Of a stretch of 64,000 bases of DNA, positions 28,263 to 38,124 are shown piece by piece (position 1 is the stretch's first letter; each line of letters starts with the position of its first letter). Location of the stretch: NCBI RefSeq assembly GCF_000379105.1, contig NZ_KB900609.1, forward strand, positions 3,655,078-3,719,077. The letters are read 5' to 3'. The DNA comes from Methylobacterium sp. WSM2598 (GTDB lineage: Bacteria > Pseudomonadota > Alphaproteobacteria > Rhizobiales > Beijerinckiaceae). The notes below the pieces were generated by a model. That model saw only the letters and a program-made list of their open reading frames with translations. It searched no databases and had not been told where the DNA came from. Position numbers and translations under genes: made by a program.

Positions 28263-29279
28263 ATGGAGCGTACCCACACGGCCGAGACCGCGGAGAGCAG
28301 CGCCGCGCAGATCGTCGAGGCCGGCCATTTCTCGGCCATCCGCACCATCCGCACCGAGGCGGAGGCCCTCCACACGCTGGCCCGCGCCCTCGACGGCGAG
28401 CTGCGGGCCGGCTTCGCGGAGGCGGTGGCGGCGATCCACGCGAGCCCCGGGCGCGTCTTCGTGTCGGGCATCGGCAAGAGCGGCCACATCGCCCGCAAGA
28501 TCGCCGCGACGCTGGCCTCGACGGGCACGCCGGCCACCTTCATCCACCCCTCCGAGGCCAGCCACGGCGACCTCGGCATGATCACCGCGCAGGACATCGT
28601 CATCGCCCTGTCGTGGTCGGGGGAGACGGCGGAACTCGGCGACATCGTGAGCTTCGCCAAGCGCTTCACGGTGCCGCTGATCGCCCTGACCTCGAACCCG
28701 CAGAGCACGCTGGGGCTCGCGGCCGACATCCTGCTGCCGCTGCCCCTGGTCAAGGAGGCCTGCCCGCACAACCTCGCGCCGACGTCGTCGAGCGTGATGC
28801 AGCTCGCGCTCGGCGACGCGCTCGCCATCGCGCTGCTCGAGCGCCGCGGCTTCTCGGCAAGCGACTTCAAGGTCTTCCATCCGGGCGGCAAGCTCGCGGC
28901 CCGGCTCAAGACCGTGCGCCAGCTCATGCACACCGACGACGAGATGCCCCTGGTGCCCCGCGGCATCCCGATGTCCGAGGCGCTGCTGGCGATCATGGGC
29001 AAGCGCTTCGGCTGCGCGGGCGTGGTCGACGAGGCCGGGCGGCTCGTCGGGATCATCACCAACGGCGACCTGCGCCGCCACATGGGCAGCGACCTGCTGC
29101 ACCGGCCGGTCGACGCGATCATGACCCCCGCCCCGATCACGGTGCTGCCGGGCGGGCTCGCGAGCGCGGCCCTGGAGATGATGAACCGCCGCCAGATCAC
29201 CGCGATGTTCGTGGTCGAGGGCGGAAGGCCGATCGGCATCCTGCACATCCACGACCTGCTCCAGGTCGGGGTGGCCTGA
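28263..29279 (+). CDS. kdsD: Arabinose-5-phosphate isomerase (KpsF/GutQ/KdsD family)
   Basis: Converts ribulose 5-phosphate to arabinose 5-phosphate, the first step of Kdo synthesis for lipopolysaccharide. 338 aa. SIS domain with VFVSGIGKSGHIARKIA, HPSEASHGDLGMI, LSWSGETAEL and PTSSSVMQLALGDALA; then HPGGKLA and two C-terminal CBS domains (about 215-338) with VDEAGRLVGIITNGDLRR and MFVVEGGRPIGILHIHDLL. Full length and complete. Confidence 0.94.
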   Translation: MERTHTAETAESSAAQIVEAGHFSAIRTIRTEAEALHTLARALDGELRAGFAEAVAAIHASPGRVFVSGIGKSGHIARKIAATLASTGTPATFIHPSEASHGDLGMITAQDIVIALSWSGETAELGDIVSFAKRFTVPLIALTSNPQSTLGLAADILLPLPLVKEACPHNLAPTSSSVMQLALGDALAIALLERRGFSASDFKVFHPGGKLAARLKTVRQLMHTDDEMPLVPRGIPMSEALLAIMGKRFGCAGVVDEAGRLVGIITNGDLRRHMGSDLLHRPVDAIMTPAPITVLPGGLASAALEMMNRRQITAMFVVEGGRPIGILHIHDLLQVGVA

Positions 29280-29337
29280 TCCGGGATCCGCTCGATCGAA
29301 GCGGCTCCCGTCTCACGAGCCTGCGCGGCGCCCGAGC

Positions 29338-29482
29338 GCGGCGCTTGAGCGAAGCCGATATCCGCATGGCCGAAATCGGAGATGGCGAAGCCATCAACCG
29401 GATGTCGGATGACAAGCCCGCGCGGCGCCTGAGCGAAGCCGACATCCGCATGGCGAAGCAATCAACCGGATGTCGGATGACC
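29338..29482 (+). repeat. Dispersed SEADIRMAE-type repeat, two tandem copies
   Basis: Two head-to-tail copies of the element also present at 12373. Unit one reads LSEADIRMAEIGDGEAINRM if translated; unit two lacks about 15 bp (the GCCGAAATCGGAGAT part). They sit just downstream of kdsD and encode no supported protein. The remainder of 29280-29770 has no gene I can support. Confidence 0.75.
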
Positions 29483-29770
29483 AGGCGGGGCCGCGGCGGG
29501 CGCCCGGCTTGCGGCGAGTCGCGCCCTCACGTAAAGCCAGGGTGACCGCTCCCGGGCATCGCCCCTTCCCAGGTAAACTCCGGCGGGATCTTACATCGCA
29601 CCACAACCGCGAGTTCTCAGAAGTCCAGGATCATCCGGAGAAATCTGGGACCGACTTGGCCGGATCGGAGACGACCGGCCGCTCTTCGTTGCTCGTCTCC
29701 GCCCGATGGGGGATTCTTTAACGCCCGCCGCGCATGGTGCGTCTGACGAGGGCGAAGAGGGCCTGCCGCC

Positions 29771-30883
29771 ATGCGGGGGCTCCGTCGGGAGCGGCGTTCG
29801 ATGAGCGTCAGCGCGGGGCGACGAGGCTGGCTGGGGCGCGTCCGGGCGCGGGGCGTCGGCGCGTCCCTGATGCTGCTCGCGGCCACCGGGGCTGGCGCCG
29901 CGCAAACCCCCCTGGCGCTGCGCGTGGTCGGCGGCCTCGCTGGCGTCCGGCAATTCACCCAGTTCGAGGAGCCGTTCTGGTCGCGCGAGATCGCGGAGCG
30001 CTCGGGCGGGCGCGTCGTCGCCAGCATCCACGCCTTCGACCGCAGCGGCCTGCGCGGCGAGGACATGCTGCAGCTGATGCGGCTCGGCGTCGTCCCGTTC
30101 GGCACGGTGCTCCTGTCCCTCGCCGCCGGAGAGGACCCGGAGCTGACCGCGGTCGACCTGCCCGGCCTGAACCCCGACACGCGGGCGCTGCGGCGCAGCC
30201 TGGCGGCCTTCCGCCCGCATATGCGGCGGGTGCTGGACGAGCGCTACGGCATCGAGCTCCTCGGCGTCTACGCCTATCCGGCGCAGGTGCTCTACTGCGC
30301 CGAGGCGTTCCGGGGCCTCGACGACCTGGCGGGGCGCCGGGTGCGCATCTCCTCGGTGAACCAGTCCGAGTTCGTGCGGGCGCTCGGGGGGGTGCCGATC
30401 ATCGTCCCGTTCAGCGAGACGACCGGCGCGGTGGCGCGCGGCGTGGCGGATTGCGCGATCACCGGCACCCTGAGTGGCCTGGAGATCGGGCTGACGGCGG
30501 TGACCTCCCACGTCCACGCGCTGCCGATCAACTGGGGGCTCTCGATCTTCGGCGCCAACCGCGACGCCTGGGGCGCCATCGCGCCGGACCTGCGCGAGGC
30601 GATCCGGCGCGGGGTCGGTGACCTCGAGGAGCGCATCTGGCGCATGGCCGAGGCGGACACGGCCCGGGGCCTCGCCTGCAGCACCGGGGCGGCGGAGTGC
30701 CCGCCCGGGTCGCGGGCCGGTCTCACCCTCGTGCCGGTCAGCGCGGAGGACGAGGAGCGCCGCCTGCGCCTCCTCCAGCGCCGGGTGCCGCCGGACTGGA
30801 TCGAGCGCTGCGGCCGCGATTGCGGCGCCGCCTGGAACGCCGCGCTCGCCGCCACGACCGGGATCCGGGCCGATGAGCGCTGA
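29771..30883 (+). CDS. DctP-like periplasmic solute-binding protein
   Basis: TRAP-type extracytoplasmic binding protein, 370 aa (or 360 from the ATG at 29801). Signal peptide ends near TGAGAAQ. Conserved core: LAGRRVRISSVNQSEFVRALGGVPIIVPFSE, then TTGAVARGVADCAITGT. Cysteines are clustered at the C-terminal end (LACSTGAAECPP, RCGRDCG), unusual for the family. No TRAP membrane subunits are adjacent; instead the gene overlaps the following c-di-GMP gene by 11 bp, suggesting that it may serve as a ligand sensor for that membrane protein rather than a transporter. Confidence 0.78.
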   Translation: MRGLRRERRSMSVSAGRRGWLGRVRARGVGASLMLLAATGAGAAQTPLALRVVGGLAGVRQFTQFEEPFWSREIAERSGGRVVASIHAFDRSGLRGEDMLQLMRLGVVPFGTVLLSLAAGEDPELTAVDLPGLNPDTRALRRSLAAFRPHMRRVLDERYGIELLGVYAYPAQVLYCAEAFRGLDDLAGRRVRISSVNQSEFVRALGGVPIIVPFSETTGAVARGVADCAITGTLSGLEIGLTAVTSHVHALPINWGLSIFGANRDAWGAIAPDLREAIRRGVGDLEERIWRMAEADTARGLACSTGAAECPPGSRAGLTLVPVSAEDEERRLRLLQRRVPPDWIERCGRDCGAAWNAALAATTGIRADER

Positions 30884-33800
30884 GGCGGCCCGCGCCAGGC
30901 TGCCGCGGCGCCTCGTCCTGGCGGTGCTGGGCGTCGTCGCGCTGGTGTCCGGCGCGCTGCTCGGGGGCAGCGTCCTCCTGCTGCAGCAGACCCACGAGAC
31001 CGTCCGGGTGGCGGCGGAGCGCTCGGTCGAGCGCACCGCCCAGACCCTGGCCCACACGATCAACCGGCAGTTCCTGCAGATCGACAGCGCGCTCGCGAGC
31101 CTGCCGGTCCTGCTCTCGACGCTGGCCGCGACGCCGGGGGCGATCTCGCCCGAACGGGCGGGCCGGCTCCTGCGCGGCCTCAACGTGCAGAGCTTCGCCT
31201 TCCGCGACCTGATGCTGGTGCGGCGCGACGGCACGCTGTGGACGTCGGCCCGCGCCCGCTCGGCCCGCTTCCCGCTCGACGAAACGATCCCGGACCGCAG
31301 CCGGGGCATGATGACCCTGGCCGGCCCGACCCACAACCGGCGCACGGGCGAGTGGGTGCTCCACCTCGCCCGCACCGTCACGCTGCCGGGCGAGGGCGAG
31401 CTCGTGGCCGTGGCCGAGGTGCCGCTCTCCTCCGTGCAGGGCCTGCTCGCCGAGGCGGGCGACGCGCCCGGGCAGCGGGTGACGCTCGAGCGCGCGGACG
31501 GGCGGCTGCTGGCGAGCCTGCCGCACGACGAACTCGCCACCGGCCGGATCCTGCCCCAGCGGATCAGCGTGCGGGAGCGCGACGACCGGGCCTTCGCCCT
31601 CCCGGCCGGCCCCGGGCACGGCCCCGTCCTGGCGGCGGCGCGGTCCACCCTGTACGGCGACGTCGCAGTGGCGGTGACGCTGGAGACCGCGCAGGCCTTC
31701 GCGGATTGGTCGCGCGACCGCGCCCGCATCGTCGCGGTGACCTGCCTCATCGAGGCGCTGCTCCTCGCGGCGGCCGCGGCTCTGCTGGCGGGGTGGCGCG
31801 TCTACCACGAGCTTCAGGCGGCGCGCGACCGCGCTCACAGGATGCTGGAGAACGCCATCGAGGCCATGGCGGACGGCTTCGTGATGTGGGACCGCGACGA
31901 CCGCTTCGTCACCTGCAACAGCCGCTACCGCGCGCTCTACGCCCTCAGCGAACCGGCGCTGCGGCCCGGCGCGCGCTTCGAGGACATCATCCGGTACGGG
32001 GCGGAGCGCGGCCAGTACCCGCAGGCCGGCAGCGACCTCGACGCCTTCGTGCGCGACGTGGTGGCGTGGCACCGCGACGATCACGGCACGCTCGAACGCC
32101 TGCTGCCCGGCGGCCGCTGGGTGCTGATCACCGAGCGCCGCACGGCGACCGGGGAGACGGTCGGCATTCGCACCGACATCACCGCCCTCAAGGCCGCCCT
32201 GGAGGATCTCGCGGCGGCGAATGCCCGGGCGGGGCAGGCCATGGCCGAGGTCCAGGCGCAGAACACGGCCCTCCTGGAGCGCGACCGCTCCCTGCGCACC
32301 CAGAACCGGCTGTTCGACGCCGCCCTCGGCAACATGTCGCACGGGCTCCTGATGGCGGACGCGGCGGGCCGCCTGATCGTGGCGAACCGCCGCCTCGCCG
32401 AACTCCTCGGGACCGCGCCCGAGACCCTGGCGCCGGGCGAGAGCATGGAGGTGATCTTCGCCGAGATCGGGGCCCGCTGCTCCCTGGGCCGGCGCGCCCT
32501 CGCCCGGATGCGCGCGCTGCAGCGCGACCCGCGAGGGTGCCGGCACCTTCAAGATCTCGGGTCAGGACGGGCGCACCCTCTCGATCACCCAGCGGCCGAT
32601 GGCCGATGGCGGCTCGGTGGCGATCTACGAGGACGTCACCGAGCAGCAGCAGGCCGAGGACCGCATCCGCTTCCTCGCCCAGCACGATCCGCTGACGCAT
32701 TTGCCGAACCGCGTCCTGTTCCGCGAGCGCCTGGACGCGATGATGCGCGCCGACGCGCCGGACGCGACCGCGCTGCTCTACCTCGACCTCGACGCCTTCA
32801 AGAACGTGAACGACACGCTCGGCCATCCGGTCGGCGACGCGCTGCTGGCGGCGGTGGGGGCGCGGCTCGGCGCCTGCGTGGGCGAGGGCGGGGTCGTCGC
32901 GCGCCTCGGGGGCGACGAATTCGCGGTCGCCTGCGCGGAGGGCGAGGCCGCCGCGCAGGCGCTGGCGGCGCGGATCATCGCGCAGCTGAGCGCGCCCTAC
33001 GCGCTCGCGGGCCGGACCGTGCAGGTCGGGGCGAGCGTCGGCATCGCGGTGTCCGGGCCGGAGGCGCGGGACGCCGACACGCTGCTGCGCCACGCCGACA
33101 TGGCCCTCTACGAGGCCAAGGGGCGGGGCCGGGGCTTGGCCTGCGTGTTCGAGAAGTCGATCGCCGCGCGCCTGCACGAGCGGCTGGCCCTGCAATCCGA
33201 CCTCGCCGAGGCGGTTCCGGGCGGCCAGCTCGTCCTCGCCTACCAGCCGGTCTTCGACCTCGCCGGGGGGCGGGTCAGCGGCTTCGAGGCCCTGGTGCGC
33301 TGGAACCACCCGGTGCGGGGCTTCGTCAGCCCGGCGCAGTTCATCCCGATCGCCGAGCAGACCGGGCAGATCGAGGCGATCGGCGCCTTCGTGCTCGACC
33401 GGGCCTGCCGGGATGCGGCCGCCCTGCCGCCCGGCATCCGCGTCGCGGTCAACCTCTCGCCGGTGCAGCTGCGGGCGGAGGACATCGTCGAGCGGATCGC
33501 GACCGCCCTCGCCGAATCCGGGCTCGCTCCGGCCCGGCTCGAATTGGAGATCACCGAGACGGCGCTGATGGAGGACAGCGAGCGGATGGTGCAGCTCCTG
33601 GAGCGCATCCGCGCCCTCGGGGTGCGGATCGTGCTCGACGATTTCGGCACCGGCTACTCCTCGCTGAGCTACCTGCGCACCTTCCCGTTCCACAAGATCA
33701 AGATCGACCAATCCTTCGTGCGCGAGATGACGACGCGGGCGAACTCGCTCGCGATCGTGAGCGCCATCGTGGGGCTCGCCGACGAACTCGGGATGGCGAC

Positions 33801-33969
33801 GACGGCGGAGGGCATCGAGACCGCCGACCACCTGGATTTCGTGCGCAAGGTCGGCTGCCGGGAGGCGCAGGGCTACTTCCTCGGCAAGCCGAAGCCGATC
33901 CTCTCCGCCTTCGAGGTCCTGCGCGCGCCGCTGCCGCCCTGCCCGGGCGCCGTCCCCCTCGCCTCCTGA
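30873..33969 (+). pseudogene. Membrane PAS-GGDEF-EAL protein interrupted by a frameshift
   Basis: c-di-GMP synthesis/breakdown protein. Frame one (ATG 30873) encodes a membrane helix (about 13-37), a periplasmic sensor domain to about 285, a second helix (about 288-312), a PAS domain (MADGFVMWDRDDRFVTCN) and a second PAS (NMSHGLLMADAAGRLIVAN). Near 32530 the frame changes: the other frame continues with DGRTLSITQRPMADGGSVAIYEDVTE, GGDEF (RLGGDEFAVA, intact) and EAL (GFEALVRWNHP, DDFGTGYSSL, intact). One missing base in the CGCGAG run restores a single frame. This is a true mutation or a sequence error; the GGDEF-EAL part could start at ATG 32599. Confidence 0.85.
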
Positions 33970-34048
33970 GGGCCGCGCGGGGCGGCCGGAACAGGCGCGC
34001 CGCGCCGGGGGTTGGGGCGGCCTGACCCCTCGCGCGACGGAGGCACCC

Positions 34049-34279
34049 ATGGCCGGCGAGAAGCCGCACGGCGACAAGACCCACGCCCAGCACCAGCGGA
34101 TCATCGAGCACCGGGAGGGGCCGAACGTCCCGGCGGGAGGCGACCGCGTCCGCAGCAGCGCGGACCCGGCGCGGCCGCCGACGACCCATCAGGAGAGCCG
34201 CGACCACAACAAGCACAACAATCCCGGCCAGGACGGCCATCGGCCGCAGACGCACCGGCCGGGCGAGGAGAAGCACTGA
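34049..34279 (+). CDS. Small hydrophilic His-rich protein, 76 aa
   Basis: Not recognised. Very polar and probably disordered: 11 His plus many Gln, Asn, Arg and Pro (HGDKTHAQHQRIIEHREG, HNKHNNPGQDGH). GGAGG with 6-nt spacing before the ATG supports translation. It could be a stress-related hydrophilic protein or metal binder; nothing decides. Confidence 0.55.
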   Translation: MAGEKPHGDKTHAQHQRIIEHREGPNVPAGGDRVRSSADPARPPTTHQESRDHNKHNNPGQDGHRPQTHRPGEEKH

Positions 34280-34403
34280 GGGACCGAAGGTCCTTCGGTG
34301 GCCGGCGCCCCGCGCGGCTGCGCCTTCACGGGCTTGCCGCGCGCCCGGAGCGCGCCCGCCGCCAGGATGAAGGGATACGGGCGCGCGGCGGTCGGGGGCG
34401 GCC

Positions 34404-35675
34404 TCAGGGCACGAGGAGGAGGCCGGCGAGCGCCAGCAGGAGGGCGGGCGGCATCACCAGCGCTCCCAGCGCCAGGAAGCGCCACGCCCCGACATGCTGC
34501 CCCTCCCGCCGGATCGCGGTGAGCCAGAGGATCGTGGCGAGGGAGCCCGTGACCGAGAGGTTGGGGCCGAGATCGACCCCGATCAGGATCGCGCCCGCGA
34601 TCCTGTCGGAGACCTCCGCCGCCTGCACCGCCGCGCCGGCGATCAGCCCGGCCGGCAGATTGTTGAGGAGGTTGCAGAGCAAAGCGACGAGCGCGCCCGC
34701 CCCCCAGGCGGTGCCGGCCGGATGGGCGCCCGCCTGCACCCTCAGGGTGTCGGCGACGAGGCGCAGCACCCCGGTCCTCTCCAGGGCCTCGACCAGCACG
34801 AACAGCCCGGCGACGAGGGGCAGCACGCTCCAGGACACGTCCCGGACCAGTTCGGCCAAACCCTCCCGCCGCAGCGCCAGGACGAGGAGCGCGGTGGCGA
34901 GTCCCGCGAGGCAGGTCGGCGGGCCGAGAGCGAGGCCGCGCGCCGAGGCGGCGATCAGCACGAGCCCCGTCGCCAGGATGCCGAGCCCGGCGACGAGCCC
35001 GGTGCGGGACAGGTCGGCGCGCGGCACGTCGGTCGCCACCTCCTGGGCGCGCAGGGTGGGGCCCTGCGTGAGGCGCAAGGCCGCGTAGGTCGCCAGGATC
35101 GCCAGCGCGGAGGGCAAGGTGAAGCGGGCGAGCCACTCGGCGAGCGGGGGCATGTGCGCCGCGTAGACGACGAGGTTGGCCGGGTTCGAGATCGGCAGCA
35201 CGAAGCTCGCCGCGTTGGCGATGAAGGCGCAGACCAGCAGGTAGGGCAGCGGGTCGCGCACCCGGGCGGCCTTGGCGGCGCACGCGACCGCCGGCGTCAG
35301 CACCACCGCGCAGGCATCGTTCGACAGGAACACCGTCACGACCGTGCCGACCGCGTAGACGAGGGTGAAGAGCCGCGTCGCCGAGCCCCGCGCCCGCCGC
35401 ACCGCGATGCCGGCGAGCCAGTCGAACAGCCCCTCCTTCCGGGCGACCTCGGCGAGCAGCATCATGCCGATCAGGAAGAGGTAGACGTCCGTGCCCTTCA
35501 GGACCCCGTCCCAGGCGGTGCCGGCGGGGAGCAGGCCGAGGGCGACGAGCACGATCGCCCCGAGCACGGCCCAGACCGCTTCCGGCCAGCCGAGGGGGCG
35601 CAGGATCACGCCGAGCGTCGCCAGCGCGGCGATGCCCCAGGTGGCGAGGTGGGGTGTGACGCCGAGCGCGCCCAT
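34404..35675 (-). CDS. ArsB-like anion permease (ArsB/NhaD superfamily)
   Basis: Inner-membrane transporter of 423 aa with 11-12 helices. YLFLIGMMLLAEVARKEGLFDWLA, FLSNDACAVVLTPAV and FIANAASFVLPISNPANLVVY match ArsB/SLC13-type permeases, and the repeat half has LLCNLLNNLPAGLIAGAA and GVDLGPNLSVTGSLATILW. Arsenite is the usual substrate, but no arsR, arsC or arsA is nearby, so the assignment stays general. ATG 35675 follows GGGAG; the open frame beyond it runs into a tandem repeat. Confidence 0.85.
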   Translation of the reverse strand: MGALGVTPHLATWGIAALATLGVILRPLGWPEAVWAVLGAIVLVALGLLPAGTAWDGVLKGTDVYLFLIGMMLLAEVARKEGLFDWLAGIAVRRARGSATRLFTLVYAVGTVVTVFLSNDACAVVLTPAVACAAKAARVRDPLPYLLVCAFIANAASFVLPISNPANLVVYAAHMPPLAEWLARFTLPSALAILATYAALRLTQGPTLRAQEVATDVPRADLSRTGLVAGLGILATGLVLIAASARGLALGPPTCLAGLATALLVLALRREGLAELVRDVSWSVLPLVAGLFVLVEALERTGVLRLVADTLRVQAGAHPAGTAWGAGALVALLCNLLNNLPAGLIAGAAVQAAEVSDRIAGAILIGVDLGPNLSVTGSLATILWLTAIRREGQHVGAWRFLALGALVMPPALLLALAGLLLVP

Positions 35676-35733
35676 GGTGACGGATCTCCCGGATCGGTGC
35701 GGTGGGGCCAGCCGTGCCGGCCTTCGCGGCTCC

Positions 35734-35823
35734 GGCCAAACCTTCCAAGGCCAAGCCTGGTAAGGCCAAGCCGTCAAAGGCCAAGCCATCGAGGGCCAAG
35801 CCATCGAAGGCCAAGCCTGCCCA
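35734..35823. repeat. Six tandem 15-bp GGCCAAG units
   Basis: Six consecutive 15-bp units each starting GGCCAA (for example GGCCAAGCCATCGAA), between the ArsB-like and MFS genes. In one frame they read as KPSKAKPSKAK, but there is no start signal or conserved protein, so I treat them as non-coding. Confidence 0.9.
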
Positions 35824-35876
35824 GGACGCGCCTGGTTCGGGTGCCCCGGCGCCGCGTCGCGCCCGCGCGGGATCCC

Positions 35877-37181
35877 TCACTCTGCCGGGACGGCGAGCGG
35901 GGCCGCGGCCGGGGACGGATGGCCCGGAGCGAGGCCGCGCGTCTCCGGCATGGCGAAGAGGTAGAGGGCGAAGCCGAGGGCCGCGATCCCGGCCAGGACC
36001 AGGAAGGCCGCCGCGTAGCCGGCCGAGACGATCACGAGTCCCGCCAGGGCGGCGCTGAGGGAGGCGCCGACGCCCTGCGCGGTGGCGACCGCGCCCTGCG
36101 CGACGTTGAAGCGGCCGCTGCCGCGGGTCAGGTCGGCGACCACGATCGGGAAGAGGGCCCCGTAGATCCCGGCCCCTACCCCGTCGAGGCACTGCACCGC
36201 CACGAGGAAGACGGGATCGTCCGAGAGCGTGTAGAGAATGCCGCGCAGGGCCAGGATGCCGAAGGCGGCGAGGAAGATCGGCTTGCGCCCGAAACGGTCG
36301 GCCTTGGCGCCGACCAGAATCGCCATCGGCACCATCACGCATTGGGCCGCCACGATGCAGATCGCGATGAGCGAGGTGGCGTAGTCCTTGCCCACCACCT
36401 TCGTGAGCAGCTGGCCGACCGAGGGCAGCATCGCCGCGTTGGCGAGGTGGAAGGCGGCGCAGAGCGCGGCGAAGAGCAGGAGGGGGCGGTTGCGCAGCAG
36501 CACCGCGAGGCCCGAGGGCTGCTCGCAGGGATCGTGCTGGCGGCCGTCAAGGCCCCGGGCGAGGTCGTCGTCGATCTCCGCCCGCGGCACCACCAGCATC
36601 GCGCCGATGCTGAGCGCCGCGAGGAGGCCCATCAGCCAGAACACGATGGCCGGCCCGAACACGGTGGCGAGGCCCGCCGCGAGGAGGGCCGAGACCGCGT
36701 TGCCGGCGTGGTTGAAGCCCTCGTTGCGGCCGATCCGCCGAGCGAAGAGCCGCGGCCCGACGAGGCCGAGGGTGATGCCGGTGAGGGCCGGCGGGAAGAC
36801 CGCGCCGGCCACGTGGGCGAGGGCCTGCGTGCCAGCCACGAGGTAGACGTTGGAGATCCAGGGCAGGACGAGGCAGCTCGCCGTCACGGCGAGGGCCGCC
36901 GCGATGACGATGGCCGGCTTGCGCCGGGTCCGGTCGATGAGCGCGCCCGCGGGCGTCTGCGCCGCCAGGCCGGCGACGCCCGCCACCGTCATGACGAGGC
37001 CGATCGTCGCCTCGTTCCAGCCCTGGGCGGGGCCGCGCACGGCCAGCAGGTAGATCGCGAGGTAGGGCCCGAGGCCGTCGCGCACGTCGGCGAGGAAGAA
37101 GTTCAGCGCGTCGAGGCCGCGCAGCGCCCGGCGCGACGGGCTCGGCTCCGCGGCGCGTGCGGAGGGGCGCAGGTCGCTCAT
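35877..37181 (-). CDS. MFS transporter
   Basis: 434-aa major facilitator with 12 helices. N-half: LNFFLADVRDGLGPYLAIYL, GALIDRTRRKPAIV (loop 2-3 motif), RNEGFNHAGNAVSALLAAG. C-half: VPMAILVGAKADRFGRKPIFL (the equivalent loop 8-9 motif). The RNEGFNHAGN segment is shared by a proteobacterial group of unknown substrate. GGAG precedes the ATG. Minus strand, separated from the ArsB-like gene by the 15-bp repeat tract. Confidence 0.88.
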   Translation of the reverse strand: MSDLRPSARAAEPSPSRRALRGLDALNFFLADVRDGLGPYLAIYLLAVRGPAQGWNEATIGLVMTVAGVAGLAAQTPAGALIDRTRRKPAIVIAAALAVTASCLVLPWISNVYLVAGTQALAHVAGAVFPPALTGITLGLVGPRLFARRIGRNEGFNHAGNAVSALLAAGLATVFGPAIVFWLMGLLAALSIGAMLVVPRAEIDDDLARGLDGRQHDPCEQPSGLAVLLRNRPLLLFAALCAAFHLANAAMLPSVGQLLTKVVGKDYATSLIAICIVAAQCVMVPMAILVGAKADRFGRKPIFLAAFGILALRGILYTLSDDPVFLVAVQCLDGVGAGIYGALFPIVVADLTRGSGRFNVAQGAVATAQGVGASLSAALAGLVIVSAGYAAAFLVLAGIAALGFALYLFAMPETRGLAPGHPSPAAAPLAVPAE

Positions 37182-37327
37182 GACGATCTCCGCGAGGGGG
37201 TGTGCAGGACGGGAGCGAGGGTGACCCGGCGGACCGGTCGACGTCGCGCCGCACTAATCGAGGGCGCGATGGAATAGTTCCCAAAGGAAATCGTGCCCGT
37301 TCGGGCGAGGGGAGGGCCGAGCCCGGC

Positions 37328-37357
37328 GAGTATCCTCTAGGGGAGTATCCTCGGCCG
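37328..37357. repeat. Two tandem 15-bp units
   Basis: GAGTATCCTCTAGGG followed by GAGTATCCTCGGCCG, inside the 350-bp gap (37182-37532) between divergent genes. No gene is seen in that gap, which must contain both promoters. Confidence 0.7.
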
Positions 37358-37532
37358 GCGCGAATGCGGCCGCGGCGGCGGGCGGGATCGCCGCGTCGCG
37401 CCCGACGGGCGCAAGTCGATCCCAGGATTCAGCAAGTCTCCGCGGGCGCACATTCTCACCGACAGGCTTTTCGCCTATCATCGTCGTAATCGTCGCGTGC
37501 AACCCGCCGCCTTCGCTTGGGAGGATGCTCGG

Positions 37533-38066
37533 ATGATCGCGCAAGTCGCCGGGTCTCGGGAGCCTGGGAAGGAGCGAGATCGGAAAGCCGGCCCGGTCGC
37601 GCCGGCCCTGGTCGCCGGCGCGGGTGGTCTCGCGACCGCGGCCCTGCTGGTGACCCTGTTCGGCACCGCCGCGGGGCCGGCCTCCTTCACGCTCGCGCAG
37701 GTCGCCCCCGGCGAGATCGCCGCGGCGGCCGGGACGCTCGCGGTCGCGCGGGCGCCTCAGCTCGTCCAGGAGGCGAGGAGCTGCGCGGCGCCCCTGGCGG
37801 TGGTGAGCGTGACCCGGGCGGGCGCGGGCCGGGGCGGCATCCGGATCCGCTCGGGCCCCTACGTCTCGCCCGAGATCGTCCCGGGGGAGGCGCCCCAGCG
37901 GGTCGCCCTCCCGTTCCCGTCCCCCTACCCGGCCGGGCGCGGCAGCCTGTCGGTCGAGGGCGACCTCGCCGGCCTCGGGCTCTTCCTGTCGCCCGGCTGG
38001 CGCTTCGATCCGGCGACCGGGGCGGCCTCGATCCCGGTCGTCTGGATGCCTGGCAAGATCTGCTGA
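37533..38066 (+). CDS. Membrane-anchored hypothetical protein, 177 aa
   Basis: Not recognised. A basic N-terminus (about 22 residues) is followed by one membrane helix (ALVAGAGGLATAALLVTLFG), then about 130 extracytoplasmic residues with two cysteines (SCAAPL near 82 and the last residue). GGGAGG at 37519-37524 decides the ATG at 37533 over 37497. It lies 58 bp before the tandem AAA ATPase and probably forms one unit with it and the Sel1 protein. Confidence 0.65.
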   Translation: MIAQVAGSREPGKERDRKAGPVAPALVAGAGGLATAALLVTLFGTAAGPASFTLAQVAPGEIAAAAGTLAVARAPQLVQEARSCAAPLAVVSVTRAGAGRGGIRIRSGPYVSPEIVPGEAPQRVALPFPSPYPAGRGSLSVEGDLAGLGLFLSPGWRFDPATGAASIPVVWMPGKIC

Positions 38067-38124
38067 CGCCGCGGCGCGCCGGTTTCCGACCCGGTTTCCG
38101 CCCCGACACGACGAGGACTCGGCG

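Noticed and set aside
34404..35675. Arsenic resistance operon
   Set aside because: Only the permease-like gene is present; no arsR, arsC, arsA or acr3 neighbours, so I keep a general anion permease call.
35734..35823. CRISPR-like array
   Set aside because: The units are contiguous 15-bp repeats with no spacers and no cas genes are present.
35702..36058. Lys/Pro repeat ORF (KPSKAKPSKAK), resembling a histone H1-like tail
   Set aside because: It arises from the 15-bp tandem repeat, has no ribosome binding site and runs into the 3' end of the MFS gene on the other strand.
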